From Streptomyces geranii (GTDB lineage Bacteria; Actinomycetota; Actinomycetes; Streptomycetales; Streptomycetaceae), in NCBI RefSeq assembly GCF_002954775.1, contig NZ_PJME01000030.1, positions 52,851 to 116,850 of the forward strand: a DNA stretch of 64,000 nucleotides, given 5' to 3'. Shown one piece after another: positions 25,215-34,417 of this stretch. Both the position numbers and the translations under genes were made by a program. The stretch's first letter is position 1. The number at the start of each line of letters is the position of its first letter. The notes below the pieces were generated by a model. It saw only the letters and a program-made list of their open reading frames with translations, made no database searches and was not told the origin of the DNA.

Positions 25215-26063
25215 ATGCCTCAGGCCCGGCTCATTGACGGCACCTCGCTCGCCCGGCGCACGGTCGAGGAGACGGCGAAGAAGGCCGCCGACCTCACCGA
25301 CCGGACGGGCACGACGCCCTGTCTGGCGACGGTGCTGGTGGGCGCGGACCCCGCCTCGGTCACGTACGTCCGGATGAAGCGGAACCGTTGCCGCCAGGCG
25401 GGCATCGAGTCCCGCCATGTCGAGCTGCCCGCCACCACGACGACCGGGGAACTGGTCGCCGCGCTGCGCGCCCTCTCGGACGACCCCGCCGTGCACGGCA
25501 TCCTGCTCCAGCACCCGATGGGCGGGCACATCGACGAGCGGGCCGCGTTCGAGGCGATCGCCCCCGAGAAGGACGTCGACGGGGTCACCTTCGCCTCCTT
25601 CGCGACGATGAGCTTCGGGCTGCCCGGGTTCGTGTCCTGCACCCCCGGCGGCATCATGCGGCTGCTCGACGCGTACGACGTCGACCCGTCCGGCAAGCGG
25701 GCCGTGGTGGTGGGCCGCAGCGCGATCCTCGGCAAGCCGGTCGGCATGCTGCTCCTCGGGCGCGACGCGACGGTGACGTACTGCCACTCACGGACCCGGG
25801 ACCTGGCGTCGGCCGTCCGCGAGGCGGACATCGTGGTCGCCGCCGTGGGCCGCCCCCGGCTCATCCGGGGTGAGGACATCAAGCCCGGCGCGGTCGTGAT
25901 CGACGCCGGGTACAACGCCGGGAACGTCGGTGACGTCGACTTCGACTCCGCCGTGGAGCGGGCCGGGCTGATCACGCCGGTGCCGGGTGGCGTCGGCCCG
26001 ATGACGATCGCGGTGCTGCTGGAGCAGACCGTGGATGCCGCCGCCCGGCAGCTGGGGGCGTGA
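25215..26063 (+). CDS. folD: FolD, methylene-THF dehydrogenase / methenyl-THF cyclohydrolase
   Basis: A 282-residue bifunctional one-carbon enzyme that interconverts 5,10-methylene- and 10-formyl-tetrahydrofolate using NADP. Visible are the catalytic Tyr/Lys segment SVTYVRMKRNRC, the GILLQHPMGGHID block, EKDVDGVT, the CTPGG segment and the nucleotide-binding stretch VVVGRSAILGKPVGMLLL, ending TPVPGGVGPMTIAVLLEQT. Length is normal. AGGAG precedes the ATG at 25215. Control by the ZTP riboswitch immediately upstream is expected. Confidence 0.95.
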   Translation: MPQARLIDGTSLARRTVEETAKKAADLTDRTGTTPCLATVLVGADPASVTYVRMKRNRCRQAGIESRHVELPATTTTGELVAALRALSDDPAVHGILLQHPMGGHIDERAAFEAIAPEKDVDGVTFASFATMSFGLPGFVSCTPGGIMRLLDAYDVDPSGKRAVVVGRSAILGKPVGMLLLGRDATVTYCHSRTRDLASAVREADIVVAAVGRPRLIRGEDIKPGAVVIDAGYNAGNVGDVDFDSAVERAGLITPVPGGVGPMTIAVLLEQTVDAAARQLGA

Positions 26064-26078
26064 GGGCTTCCGGGAGCG

Positions 26079-26756
26079 TCAGGCGCCGCTCACGTTCTTG
26101 TCCGGAGGTGTCCAGCCCGCCGGGCGCAGGATGCCCAGGAGCATCCGGACCAGCTCGTCCACGACCTCGTCCAGGGTGGCGTTTACCCACCCCGCGCTCC
26201 AGTCGTGCAGCAGGCCGTTGACGCTGCCGATGAACGCGGTCGCGGCCAGCTGGTAGTCGCGCGGCGCCGCTTCCCCCGCCGCGACGGCGGCCTCCGCCTC
26301 CGTGCAGATGAGGTCGACCCAGCGGGAGCGCCGGGAGAGGCGCTGTTCCTCCAGGCGGGCGCTGACGCCGATGATCTCGACGAAGGTCATCCGGATGCGG
26401 CGCGGGTCGGAGGTGACGTTGGCGGCGTAGGCGCGGAAGATCGCGGCGGCCCGCTCGGCGAGGGGCAGGCCCTCGGCGGTGGAGAGGGCGTTGAGGGCCG
26501 CCTCCTCGGCCCAGTCGTTGACCTGGAGGTGCAGGGCGGCCAGCACGTCCTCCAGGCTGCGGAACTCCTCGTAGAACTGGCGGGTCGACAGGCCCGCCGT
26601 CTCACTGAGCGCGGCGACGGTCGTCGAGCGGTAGCCCGGGGTGTCGCCGAACAGCTGGAGCGCGGCGTCCAGGAATCGCCGACGCCGTGCGATCTGCCGC
26701 TCCTCGGCCGATTTTCCGGCGTAGCGGCCGGTCGGCGCCTTGAGCCTGCCCGCCAA
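26079..26756 (-). CDS. TetR-family transcriptional regulator
   Basis: A 225-residue regulator with an N-terminal helix-turn-helix (RRRFLDAALQLFGDTPGYRS then TVAALSETAGLSTRQFYEEF) and a variable ligand domain. The TTG at 26756 with GGAGG 7 nt upstream is preferred to a longer TTG start at 26786 that lacks one. It is convergent with folD and divergent from a secreted beta-propeller protein. An inverted repeat in the divergent region is a candidate operator. Confidence 0.88.
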   Translation of the reverse strand: MAGRLKAPTGRYAGKSAEERQIARRRRFLDAALQLFGDTPGYRSTTVAALSETAGLSTRQFYEEFRSLEDVLAALHLQVNDWAEEAALNALSTAEGLPLAERAAAIFRAYAANVTSDPRRIRMTFVEIIGVSARLEEQRLSRRSRWVDLICTEAEAAVAAGEAAPRDYQLAATAFIGSVNGLLHDWSAGWVNATLDEVVDELVRMLLGILRPAGWTPPDKNVSGA

Positions 26757-26827
26757 TGAGCCCTCCTTCGTCGGTCCGAGGGCCAAGTTTGTCGTGCACG
26801 CAGTCTTGTGGAGAAGGGCACCCCCTC

Positions 26828-26843
26828 CTTACTTTCCAGTAAG
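26828..26843. promoter_or_regulatory. Inverted repeat, candidate TetR operator
   Basis: CTTACTTTCCAGTAAG has perfect 6-bp arms (CTTACT/AGTAAG) around 4 nt. It lies between the divergent TetR gene and the beta-propeller gene. Confidence 0.5.
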
Positions 26844-26941
26844 TCCAATCTGAACGTGCTCGTTTTCAGTTTCTTCGCTCCGCCGTGCCTGTCATGCACC
26901 CGCCACAGTTCGCATCCACACTCCCGGAGGGGAGAGCACTC

Positions 26942-28207
26942 ATGCCCGCTTCCAGATCCAGGTACCTCTGTGCCATGGCCGCCGCCCTCGTCCTGACCAT
27001 CACCGCCCCCGCGTCCGCCGCCGTCGCGGCGACCGACGCCGAGGATGTCGGCGCCGCCGCCCTGCGCGAGGTGATGTTCGTCGGCAACAACTGGGAAGGC
27101 ACCGCGGACGTCATCAAGTCCACCGGCGACTTCGCCAAGATCGGCCGGATCAACGTCGTACCGGACAAGGCGGCCCGGCTGGCCGCGATCAACGCGGACC
27201 CGATCAAGTGGATCTACTTCATGGCCATCCGCAACGGGGTCGGCGAAGGCCATGACCAGCTGGTCGACGACATGTACTCCACCCCGGACGGCAAGTCGAT
27301 GGTGGTCTCCCGGCCGAGCTTCGCCGACGTGGTCTCGATCAACCTGGCCACCGGGGCGATCAACTGGCGCTTCCCCGTGTCGGGTTACCGCTCCGACCAC
27401 ATGGCGGTCTCCCCCGACGGGACCCGGGTCGCGGTGTCCGCCTCGATCTCCAACACCGTGCATGTGCTCGACATCAACACGGGGGCGCAGGTCGGTTCGT
27501 TCAAGACCGGCGACAAGCCGCACGAGAACATCTTCACCAAGGACGGCAAGTACATCTGGAACATGTCCATCGGTGACGTCAACACCGATCAGGACGCCCC
27601 CTGGCAGGACTTCACGAAGGGCGACCGGAAGATCACGGTCGTGGACGCGGCCACCTTCCAGCAGGTGAAGGTGATCGACATGCGGGCGCGGCTCGACGCG
27701 ATCGGTCTCACGGACTACTCGGACGCGGTCCGTCCGGCCGCCTTCTCGCCCGACGAGACGAAGCTGTACTTCCAGGTCTCGTTCTTCAACGGCTTCTTCG
27801 AGTACGACATCGCCACCGACAGGATCACCCGGACGAAGACCCTGCCCAAGAACCCGGCGACCAGCGACGACCGCACCACGTTCGTCAACGACTCGCGCCA
27901 CCACGGCATCTCGATGAAGCCTGACGGCACCAAGCTGTGCGTCGCGGGCACGATGGACGACTACGCGACGGTCGTCGACCGTGCGACCCTCCAGGAGGGC
28001 CCGCTCGTCACCGCCTCGAAGCCCTACTGGGCCACGGTGAGCGGTGACGGCAAGTCCTGCGTCATCTCGGAGAGCGGCTCCGACCAGATCACGGCGATCG
28101 ACTTCGCCACGGGCCAGAAGACGGTCTCGGTTGCGGTGGGCGACCACCCCCAGCGGGTCCGCCTCGCCCATGTGGAGGCGAACTGGACAAGCCCGACGGC
28201 CAATTGA
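26942..28207 (+). CDS. Secreted YVTN-type beta-propeller protein
   Basis: A 421-residue exported protein with a signal peptide (residues 1-30, ending PASAAVAA) and repeated beta-propeller blades of the YVTN/quinoprotein type. Examples are DDMYSTPDGKSMVVSRPSF, DHMAVSPDGTRVAVSASI, FSPDETKLYFQVSF, GISMKPDGTKLCVAG and ATVSGDGKSCVI. Such proteins often act as extracellular binding or enzyme domains; no catalytic signature is seen. GGAGGGGAGAG precedes the ATG at 26942. The gene is divergent from the TetR regulator, which may control it. Confidence 0.85.
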   Translation: MPASRSRYLCAMAAALVLTITAPASAAVAATDAEDVGAAALREVMFVGNNWEGTADVIKSTGDFAKIGRINVVPDKAARLAAINADPIKWIYFMAIRNGVGEGHDQLVDDMYSTPDGKSMVVSRPSFADVVSINLATGAINWRFPVSGYRSDHMAVSPDGTRVAVSASISNTVHVLDINTGAQVGSFKTGDKPHENIFTKDGKYIWNMSIGDVNTDQDAPWQDFTKGDRKITVVDAATFQQVKVIDMRARLDAIGLTDYSDAVRPAAFSPDETKLYFQVSFFNGFFEYDIATDRITRTKTLPKNPATSDDRTTFVNDSRHHGISMKPDGTKLCVAGTMDDYATVVDRATLQEGPLVTASKPYWATVSGDGKSCVISESGSDQITAIDFATGQKTVSVAVGDHPQRVRLAHVEANWTSPTAN

Positions 28208-28232
28208 GACACCGGCTCCGCTGAAGCCACGA

Positions 28233-28271
28233 ACAGCCCCGCGCCCCTGTCTTTCAGGGGCGCGGGGCTGT
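28233..28271. terminator. Strong terminator between convergent genes
   Basis: A perfect 17-bp stem (ACAGCCCCGCGCCCCTG with CAGGGGCGCGGGGCTGT) around TCTTT. It lies between the beta-propeller gene (+) and the GH5 gene (-). The same GC-rich unit recurs partially near 31580. Confidence 0.85.
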
Positions 28272-28290
28272 GTCGTTTGAACTACCTGTC

Positions 28291-30153
28291 CTAACTGAAC
28301 TCGGACGCAGCCCAGGAAGCCAGCTCAGCCCGGGCGGCGCTGAGCAGGGTCGCGGACGGGGCGGTCGCCCCGTTGGTCACCAGCGCGTAGTGCAGTACGC
28401 CGGTGTCCGCCGAGGTGAGCAGGAGACGGCGGCTGCCCGTGCCGCCGGGCTCGGTGCCCGCCGCGATCGGGGTGGTGCTGGTGTAGGCCGGCGGGCCGTA
28501 CACCGTGCCGAGGTCGGAGACGACCGTGGTCGTCGCGGTCGGGAAGGACGCCGGCAGATGGAGTTCGGTCGGCGCGGAGATGCCCTTCGAGCGCCACACC
28601 AGCACGCTGTACTGCCCCGAGCCCACCAGCGAGGACACGTTCGGCAGCGAACTCGGCACCGGGTTCCAGGTGAGGGTCGTGGACCCGTCCCGGGAGCGGT
28701 CCTCGTAGGTGAAGGCGAGCGTCGTCCCGGCCGTGGCGCCCGGGTAGACGCGGTCCAGCATGCGGGCGTCCTGGCGCAGGACCGCCGTACCGGAGTCGTC
28801 GAGGCGGACTGCGGACAGGTCCTCGTCGTTCCAGGCGTCACCGGTGGTGAGCACCTTGTCGGGGTTGTCGTTCATCAGCTCGTTGTGGCGGCCGTTGTAG
28901 ATGTCCCACTGCCACTGGCTGCCCGAGAGGACCGGCCCCGACCCGCTCGCGCCGGACCACCAACTCGCCCCCTTCACACGGGAGTCGAGGGCCTGGTACA
29001 TCGCCTTGTAGACCGTGGGCGCCTTGCCGGAGACCGAGCCGGCCAGCGGGTGGCCGAACTCGCTGATGATCCCGGTCGTCCCGAGGGCGGTGGCCCGGTC
29101 GCGGATCGTGCCGAAGTCGGTGACGTACTGGCCGTCCTCGGCGTTGCCCCACATGAAGACGCCGGAGATCGCCTTCTGGTCGTAGAAGTGCGTGTTGAAG
29201 ACGTAGCGCGTACCGATGGCACCCGCGTCGAGGAGTCCGCCCTCCTGCTTCTGGAAGTCGATGTTGGCGTTCCAGAAGAGGTTCGGCTCGACGAAGGCGG
29301 GCTTGTCCTGCCAGCCCGCCGCGTCCATCCGGGCGCGGAACTTGACGTAGAACGGCCACATGACGTTCTTCTCCCACGTCCGGCTGGTCTCGCCCGAGTC
29401 GAGGATCCCGAAGTGCGGCTCGTTGTACGGGTCGAAGCCGACGACACCCGTGAACTGGGCGCTGGTGAGGTTGGCCTTGAGGTACGCCATCGTCTTCTGC
29501 GCGGTGAGGAGGAACGAGTCCTGGACGCCGTTGGTGTTGTGCCAGAAGTCGTAGGTCGCCTCCGTCACCGCCGCGTTGGAGGTGATGTTCTGTCCCCAGA
29601 AGGGGCAGATTCCGCAGTACTCGTCCGGGTAGTCACCGAGGTCGACGGCCCACTTGGGGGCGCCGTCGCCGGTGTACCAGCTGTCCGAGTCGAAGAGCCA
29701 GCGGGAGTAGAGGTCCTGGTGGAAGTCGGGGTAGACGCGGATGCCCGCGTCCAGGAAGGCACCCATCTGAGCGGTGGCGGCGGCCAGGTAGCTGCTGCTC
29801 ACCGTGCCACGCACGGGCTCCGCGTACGCCCAGGAGAGCAGGAAGCGGATGCTGTTGCCGCCGCCGAGCGCTCGCAGTGCGGTCGCGGACTTCTTCGCGT
29901 CGGCGACCGAGGCGAAGGGCAGTCCGTTGTTCTCCTTGAGCTTCGTCTCGCCGGAGACGTTGTAGCCCCGGAGGACTACCTCGCGGCCCAGGGCGTCGGT
30001 GAACCGACCGTTCTGGACGGTGAGGGTGGTGTTGGTGGGAGTGTCGAACCAGAGGGTGTCGGCCCGGGCGGGCTGGGAGCCGACGGTGGTCAGGAAACCC
30101 GTGACCAGGACCAGTACGCCGAGCAGATGCACACGCAACTTCGACATGTGCAT
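28291..30153 (-). CDS. Secreted glycoside hydrolase family 5 (endoglycoceramidase-like)
   Basis: A 620-residue exported glycosidase with a signal peptide (hydrophobic LLGVLVLVTGFLTTVGS, likely cut after ARA). The GH5 barrel shows GREVVLRGYNVSGE, SIRFLLSWAYAEP, the acid/base E245 in GFDPYNEPHFG and the nucleophile E365 in GIISEFGHPL. A C-terminal beta domain (about 480-615) follows. The NEP and SEFG context resembles endoglycoceramidase-like enzymes rather than plain cellulases, but the substrate is not proven. Start choice: ATG 30153 or 30147, both with weak ribosome sites. It is divergent from the XdhC gene. Confidence 0.85.
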   Translation of the reverse strand: MHMSKLRVHLLGVLVLVTGFLTTVGSQPARADTLWFDTPTNTTLTVQNGRFTDALGREVVLRGYNVSGETKLKENNGLPFASVADAKKSATALRALGGGNSIRFLLSWAYAEPVRGTVSSSYLAAATAQMGAFLDAGIRVYPDFHQDLYSRWLFDSDSWYTGDGAPKWAVDLGDYPDEYCGICPFWGQNITSNAAVTEATYDFWHNTNGVQDSFLLTAQKTMAYLKANLTSAQFTGVVGFDPYNEPHFGILDSGETSRTWEKNVMWPFYVKFRARMDAAGWQDKPAFVEPNLFWNANIDFQKQEGGLLDAGAIGTRYVFNTHFYDQKAISGVFMWGNAEDGQYVTDFGTIRDRATALGTTGIISEFGHPLAGSVSGKAPTVYKAMYQALDSRVKGASWWSGASGSGPVLSGSQWQWDIYNGRHNELMNDNPDKVLTTGDAWNDEDLSAVRLDDSGTAVLRQDARMLDRVYPGATAGTTLAFTYEDRSRDGSTTLTWNPVPSSLPNVSSLVGSGQYSVLVWRSKGISAPTELHLPASFPTATTTVVSDLGTVYGPPAYTSTTPIAAGTEPGGTGSRRLLLTSADTGVLHYALVTNGATAPSATLLSAARAELASWAASEFS

Positions 30154-30266
30154 TACAGTCCCGCGCGCAACAGTGGTCGTCAATACCAAGTGACTGTTGA
30201 GTAATCTTCAGCTTTTGACGCTCATGGGCGATGATCAAGTCACATGAGCGACAAAAGGAGCGGATC

Positions 30267-31376
30267 GTGCGTGACATCCTCCCGGCGCTCGGGCGCTGGT
30301 ACGCGGCGGGCGAGCCGTTCGGACTCGCCACCGTCGTCTCGGTGAGCCGCAGTGCGCCGCGCGACCCTGGGGCCGCGATGGCCGTGGGGCCCGGTGCGGA
30401 GGTGGTGGGGAGTGTGTCCGGGGGGTGTGTCGAGGGCGAGGTGTTCGAGCTGGCCCGCGAGGTCGTGGCGGACGGGGAGGCGCGGCTCGCGACCTTCGGC
30501 TACAGCGACGAGGACGCCTTCGCGGTGGGGCTGACGTGCGGCGGCGAGATCACGGTGCTGGTGCGGCCGGTGACGCCGGTTCTGGATCCGTCCTTCGCGG
30601 CGGTGGCGGAGTCGGTGGCGGCGGGCCGGCCGGTGACCGTGGCGACCGTGACCGACGGTCCGGCGGCGCGCGGCGCGACGCTCGCGGTGTGGCCGGAGAC
30701 GGTGTCGGGCACGCTCGGCACGACCGGCCTGGACGTGGCGGTCACCGCCGACGCGCGCGGCGAACTCGCCCTGGGGGCAACGGGGTTGCGGCACTACGGG
30801 CCACACGGTGAGCGGCGCGAGGACGCGGTCACGGTGTTCCTGCACTCGTTCGCGCCGCCGCCCCGGATGCTGGTCTTCGGCGCGATCGACTACGCCGCGG
30901 CGGTGGCCCGGATCGGCGCGTTCCTCGGCTACCGGGTGACCGTCTGCGACGCCCGCCCGGTCTTCGCGACCCCGAAGCGCTTCCCCGAGGGCGTCGAGGT
31001 GGTCGTCGACTGGCCGCACCGCTACCTGCGCGGCACGAACACGGACGAGCGCACCGTGGTGTGCGTCCTGACCCACGACCCGAAGTTCGACGTACCCCTG
31101 CTGGAGGAGGCGTTGCGCCGCCCCGCCGCGTACATCGGCGCGATGGGCAGCCGCCGTACGCACGACGACCGCCGCACCCGCCTGACGGAGGCCGGCCTCA
31201 CCGGGGCGGAGCTGTCCCGGCTGCGGTCGCCCATCGGGCTGGACCTCGGGGCCCGTACGCCGGAGGAGGTGGCAGTGTCGGTGGCGGCGGAGATCGTGGC
31301 TCTGCGGTGGGGTGGCAGCGGGGTGTCGCTGACGGCTACGCAGGGTGCGATTCATCCGCCGAAGGGGGCGGGTTAG
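30267..31376 (+). CDS. XdhC/CoxI-family protein (molybdenum hydroxylase maturation)
   Basis: A 369-residue protein with the XdhC/CoxI N-terminal domain (RSAPRDPGAAMAV, SVSGGCVEGEVFELA, LTCGGEITVLV) and a C-terminal Rossmann domain (MLVFGAIDYAAAVARIGAFL, CVLTHDPKFDVPLLEEAL, YIGAMGSRRTHDDR). XdhC proteins bind molybdenum cofactor and insert it, sulfurated, into xanthine-dehydrogenase-type enzymes. No such enzyme is in the window. AAAAGGAG precedes the GTG at 30267. Confidence 0.9.
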   Translation: MRDILPALGRWYAAGEPFGLATVVSVSRSAPRDPGAAMAVGPGAEVVGSVSGGCVEGEVFELAREVVADGEARLATFGYSDEDAFAVGLTCGGEITVLVRPVTPVLDPSFAAVAESVAAGRPVTVATVTDGPAARGATLAVWPETVSGTLGTTGLDVAVTADARGELALGATGLRHYGPHGERREDAVTVFLHSFAPPPRMLVFGAIDYAAAVARIGAFLGYRVTVCDARPVFATPKRFPEGVEVVVDWPHRYLRGTNTDERTVVCVLTHDPKFDVPLLEEALRRPAAYIGAMGSRRTHDDRRTRLTEAGLTGAELSRLRSPIGLDLGARTPEEVAVSVAAEIVALRWGGSGVSLTATQGAIHPPKGAG

Positions 31377-31770
31377 CTCTCGCGGGGCGGCAGGCGGTGC
31401 GGGTCCACGTCGGTGAGCCGGGGATCAGCAGCGGATCTCGTGGCCCCGGGCGGGGCCGGTCTCGTGGACAACCCTGAAGCGGAGGCATTCCGCAGGGGGT
31501 GCCACGATCTGCCGTCTCGCGACTGCGGCGGCGTCGGGGCTGGGTCGCGCCCGCGCGGCGGAGCCGCATATCGAACACAGCCCCGCGCCCCTTTCGGGGC
31601 GCTGTCGCACCCGGCGGACATCACGCGCACCGGCCTCGACGAATCCCTCTGACGCCCCGGCGCACCATGCCCCCGCACATGCCGGAGAGCCTCGCGAGGT
31701 TAGTATCGAGCAGCCCGTTCCGTGTCGATGCGGAAGCGGGGAGTAAAGCCAAAAGGGGGCTTCCAGCCGC
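31377..31770. other. Intergenic region with GC-rich hairpin repeat
   Basis: No convincing gene. At about 31574-31605 an imperfect copy of the GCCCCGCGCCCC hairpin seen at 28233-28271 occurs (GCGCCCC TTTC GGGGCGC). The flanking GC-rich stretch reads like a dispersed Streptomyces intergenic repeat. AAAGGGGG near 31752 is the ribosome site of the next gene. Confidence 0.5.
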
Positions 31771-33738
31771 ATGTCGGTAAAGGTCAGCGTCATCGTTCCG
31801 GTGTACAACCCGGGGCCGTACATCGAGGACTGCGTCGCGTCGCTGTTGCGGCAGTCGCTGCCTGCCGACGAGTACGAAGTGATCTTCGTCGACGACGGTT
31901 CCACCGACGGGACCCCGGCCAGGCTGGACCAGCTCGCCGCCGAGGAATCGCGTTTCCAGGTCATCCACCAGGAGAACTCGGGCTGGTCGGGCAAGCCGCG
32001 CAACGTCGGTATCGAGGCCTCGCAGGGCGAGTTCGTGATGTTCGTCGACAACGACGACTATCTCGGTGACGAGGCCCTTGAGCGGATGTACGACTACGGC
32101 GTGGCCAACGGTGCCGATGTGATCGTCGGGAAGATGGCCGGCAAGGGTCGGCCCGTGCCGGTGGAGTTGTTCCGGCACAACCATCCCAAGGCCAGTGTCG
32201 AGAACGCCCCGCTGATCGACAGCCTCACCCCGCACAAGATGGTCCGGCGGGCCTTTCTCGACCGTATCGGTCTGCGTTTCCCGGAGGGTCGGCGGCGGCT
32301 CGAAGACCATGTCTTCGTCACCGAGGCCTATCTGCGCGCGGACAACGTCTCCGTGCTCAGCGATTACGTCTGCTATTACCACGTCAAGCGCGACGACGCC
32401 TCGAACGCGGGGTTCCAGCGCTTCGACCCGGTCGGCTACTTCCGTAATCTGCGTGAGGCCCTCGACGTCGTCGAGCGGTACACCGAGCCCGGTACCGTGC
32501 GCGACCGGCTCTTCCGGCGCTGGCTGCGCAACGAGATGGTCGAGCGGATGCGCAGCAACCGGCTGCTCAAGCTGCCGGAGGACTACCGCAAGGAGATGTT
32601 CGACGAGATCCGCGGGGTCGTCGTCGAGCGCTTCGGACCCGGTGTCGCCAACGGTATGCAGGAGGCGCAGCGGATCGTCGCCGCGCTGATCGCCGCCGAC
32701 CGGCTGGACGACGTCATCGCGTTCGCCGAGTGGGAGGCCTCGCTCGCCCCCACCGCCACCCCGCAGAGCGTGGAGTGGCGGGACGGTGTCCTGCACGTCG
32801 GCTTCACCGCCGAGTTCACCTCCCACGGCAAGCCGATGACGTTCCCCGCCGAGGACGACAGCGACGGCGCCGACCTGGACGGCACACCCACCGACGCCGA
32901 CGACGCGATCGCCCGCGTCGCGGCCTCCACGGTCGCCCGGTTCGGCAGTGCGACGGCCGACTTCCTGGTGCGGGAGCGGGCCACGGCCGCCCAGTTCTTC
33001 CAGCCCGTCGAGCTGACCCGCGAGACCCTCCCCGCAGGTGAGGGCGGCGACGACGGTCAGGTGCGGCTCGTGCTGCGCGGTACCGCCACCGTCGATCCCG
33101 GTACGGCTGCGGGCGGTGTCGCCCTCGGCGGCGGACTGTTCGACGTGTTCGTCCGGATCAAGCTCGGCGGCTGGACCCGCGAGTGCCGGCTCGGCCCGGT
33201 CAAGCTGGACCCCCGTCCGGTGCCCCCGGCCGGTGTGGTCGCCGGTCGCGTCGTCCTGCCGTACTGGACCGCCAAGCAGGCCACCCTCTCGCTGGACGTC
33301 GACCGTGCCGTGAAGGGCGTGGGCCTGGGTCGGCTGAAGCCCGACGACGTCACCGTCACGGGTGACCGACTGCGGGTCGCCCTCCCCCTGCACGTACCCG
33401 CCGACACCAAGGCTCTGCTCCGGTTCACCTCGGCGACCGCCGCCGAGCCCGTGGACGTCGAGTCCACGCTGACCGGCGGCGCCGTCGAGGCAACCCTGCC
33501 GTCCGGCGCGCTGGCCGACGGGACCTGGAAGCCCTCCCTCTGCCTCGCCCCCGAGGCCGACGAGCCGCGTTTCCTGGCGATGTCCGTCAACCTCGCCGCC
33601 AAGTCCGGCCGCGTACAGGTCGTTCGGCCCGCCAAGCCCACCGGAGCGAACGGCAGTCAGACGCTGGTCCGCAAGGTGCGGCGCACCCTCGGGAAGATCG
33701 CCCGCAAGGCCGGGCTGCGACGCGGAAACGGAGCCTGA
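31771..33738 (+). CDS. Glycosyltransferase family 2, large two-part protein
   Basis: A 655-residue protein. Residues 1-240 are a GT-A glycosyltransferase (VSVIVPVYNPGPYIEDCVAS, VIFVDDGSTDGT, SGKPRNVGIEASQGEFVMF, the DXD-like VDNDDYL, and EDHVFVTEAYLRADN). The remaining 400 residues hold beta-rich repeats (EWRDGVLHVGFTAEFTS, VRLVLRGTATVD) like those of CDP-glycerol/teichoic-acid-type wall polymerases. It is followed 4 bp later by rmlC, so it probably builds a wall glycopolymer containing rhamnose; this is inference. Confidence 0.88.
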   Translation: MSVKVSVIVPVYNPGPYIEDCVASLLRQSLPADEYEVIFVDDGSTDGTPARLDQLAAEESRFQVIHQENSGWSGKPRNVGIEASQGEFVMFVDNDDYLGDEALERMYDYGVANGADVIVGKMAGKGRPVPVELFRHNHPKASVENAPLIDSLTPHKMVRRAFLDRIGLRFPEGRRRLEDHVFVTEAYLRADNVSVLSDYVCYYHVKRDDASNAGFQRFDPVGYFRNLREALDVVERYTEPGTVRDRLFRRWLRNEMVERMRSNRLLKLPEDYRKEMFDEIRGVVVERFGPGVANGMQEAQRIVAALIAADRLDDVIAFAEWEASLAPTATPQSVEWRDGVLHVGFTAEFTSHGKPMTFPAEDDSDGADLDGTPTDADDAIARVAASTVARFGSATADFLVRERATAAQFFQPVELTRETLPAGEGGDDGQVRLVLRGTATVDPGTAAGGVALGGGLFDVFVRIKLGGWTRECRLGPVKLDPRPVPPAGVVAGRVVLPYWTAKQATLSLDVDRAVKGVGLGRLKPDDVTVTGDRLRVALPLHVPADTKALLRFTSATAAEPVDVESTLTGGAVEATLPSGALADGTWKPSLCLAPEADEPRFLAMSVNLAAKSGRVQVVRPAKPTGANGSQTLVRKVRRTLGKIARKAGLRRGNGA

Positions 33739-33742
33739 CACC

Positions 33743-34342
33743 ATGCGCGCACTGGACATCGAAGGCGCCTGGGTACTGGAGCCGAAGATCTTCCCTGACG
33801 ACCGGGGAACCTTCCACGAGTGGTACCGGGGCGAGGAGTTCCGCGAGGCCACCGGCTACGACCTCTCCCTCGCCCAGGCCAACTGCTCGGTCTCACGCCG
33901 GGGCGTCGTACGCGGGGTGCACTTCTCGGACGTACCACCGAGCCAGGCCAAGTACGTGACCTGCGTGCGTGGCGCGGTCCTGGACGTCGTCGTGGACATC
34001 CGGGTCGGCTCGCCCACCTACGGGCGGTGGGAGGCCGTACGCCTCGACGACGACACCCGGCACGCCGTGTTCCTCGCGGAGGGCCTCGGGCACGCCTTCA
34101 TGGCGCTCACCGACGACGCCACCGTGGTGTACCTGTGCTCGACCGGGTACGCGCCGGGGCGTGAGCACGGGGTGAATCCGCTCGACCCGGCGCTGGGCAT
34201 CGCCTGGCCCGAGGGCATCGAGCCGGTGCTGTCGGAGAAGGACGCCGAGGCACCCACGCTGGCCGAGGCGGAGGAGGCCGGACTGCTGCCGTCGTACGCG
34301 GACTGCGCGGCCTACTACGCGGGCCTGCGCGACAACCGGTAA
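33743..34342 (+). CDS. rmlC: dTDP-4-dehydrorhamnose 3,5-epimerase
   Basis: A 199-residue cupin epimerase, third step of dTDP-L-rhamnose synthesis. Visible are the catalytic His region VVRGVHFSDVPPSQAKYV, VLDVVVDIRVGSPTYGRW, LAEGLGHAFMAL and VVYLCSTGYAPGREHGVNPLD. Length is normal. It follows the glycosyltransferase by 4 bp on the + strand, whereas rmlD, rmlB and rmlA lie on the - strand beyond a methyltransferase gene. Confidence 0.93.
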   Translation: MRALDIEGAWVLEPKIFPDDRGTFHEWYRGEEFREATGYDLSLAQANCSVSRRGVVRGVHFSDVPPSQAKYVTCVRGAVLDVVVDIRVGSPTYGRWEAVRLDDDTRHAVFLAEGLGHAFMALTDDATVVYLCSTGYAPGREHGVNPLDPALGIAWPEGIEPVLSEKDAEAPTLAEAEEAGLLPSYADCAAYYAGLRDNR

Positions 34343-34353
34343 TCCTCACGAGG

Positions 34354-34407
34354 AACAAAGGCCTGTGGCCCGACAGCTCGTCAGCTGCCGGGCCACAGGC
34401 CTTTGTT
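34354..34407. terminator. Bidirectional terminator
   Basis: A perfect long stem (AACAAAGGCCTGTGGCCCG against its complement ending CTTTGTT) around a short loop. It lies between rmlC (+) and the methyltransferase gene (-). Confidence 0.9.
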
Positions 34408-34417
34408 CAGTGGTACG

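Noticed and set aside
31377..31770. Small genes in the XdhC-glycosyltransferase gap
   Set aside because: The frames follow a GC-rich repeat with hairpins and show no conserved product.
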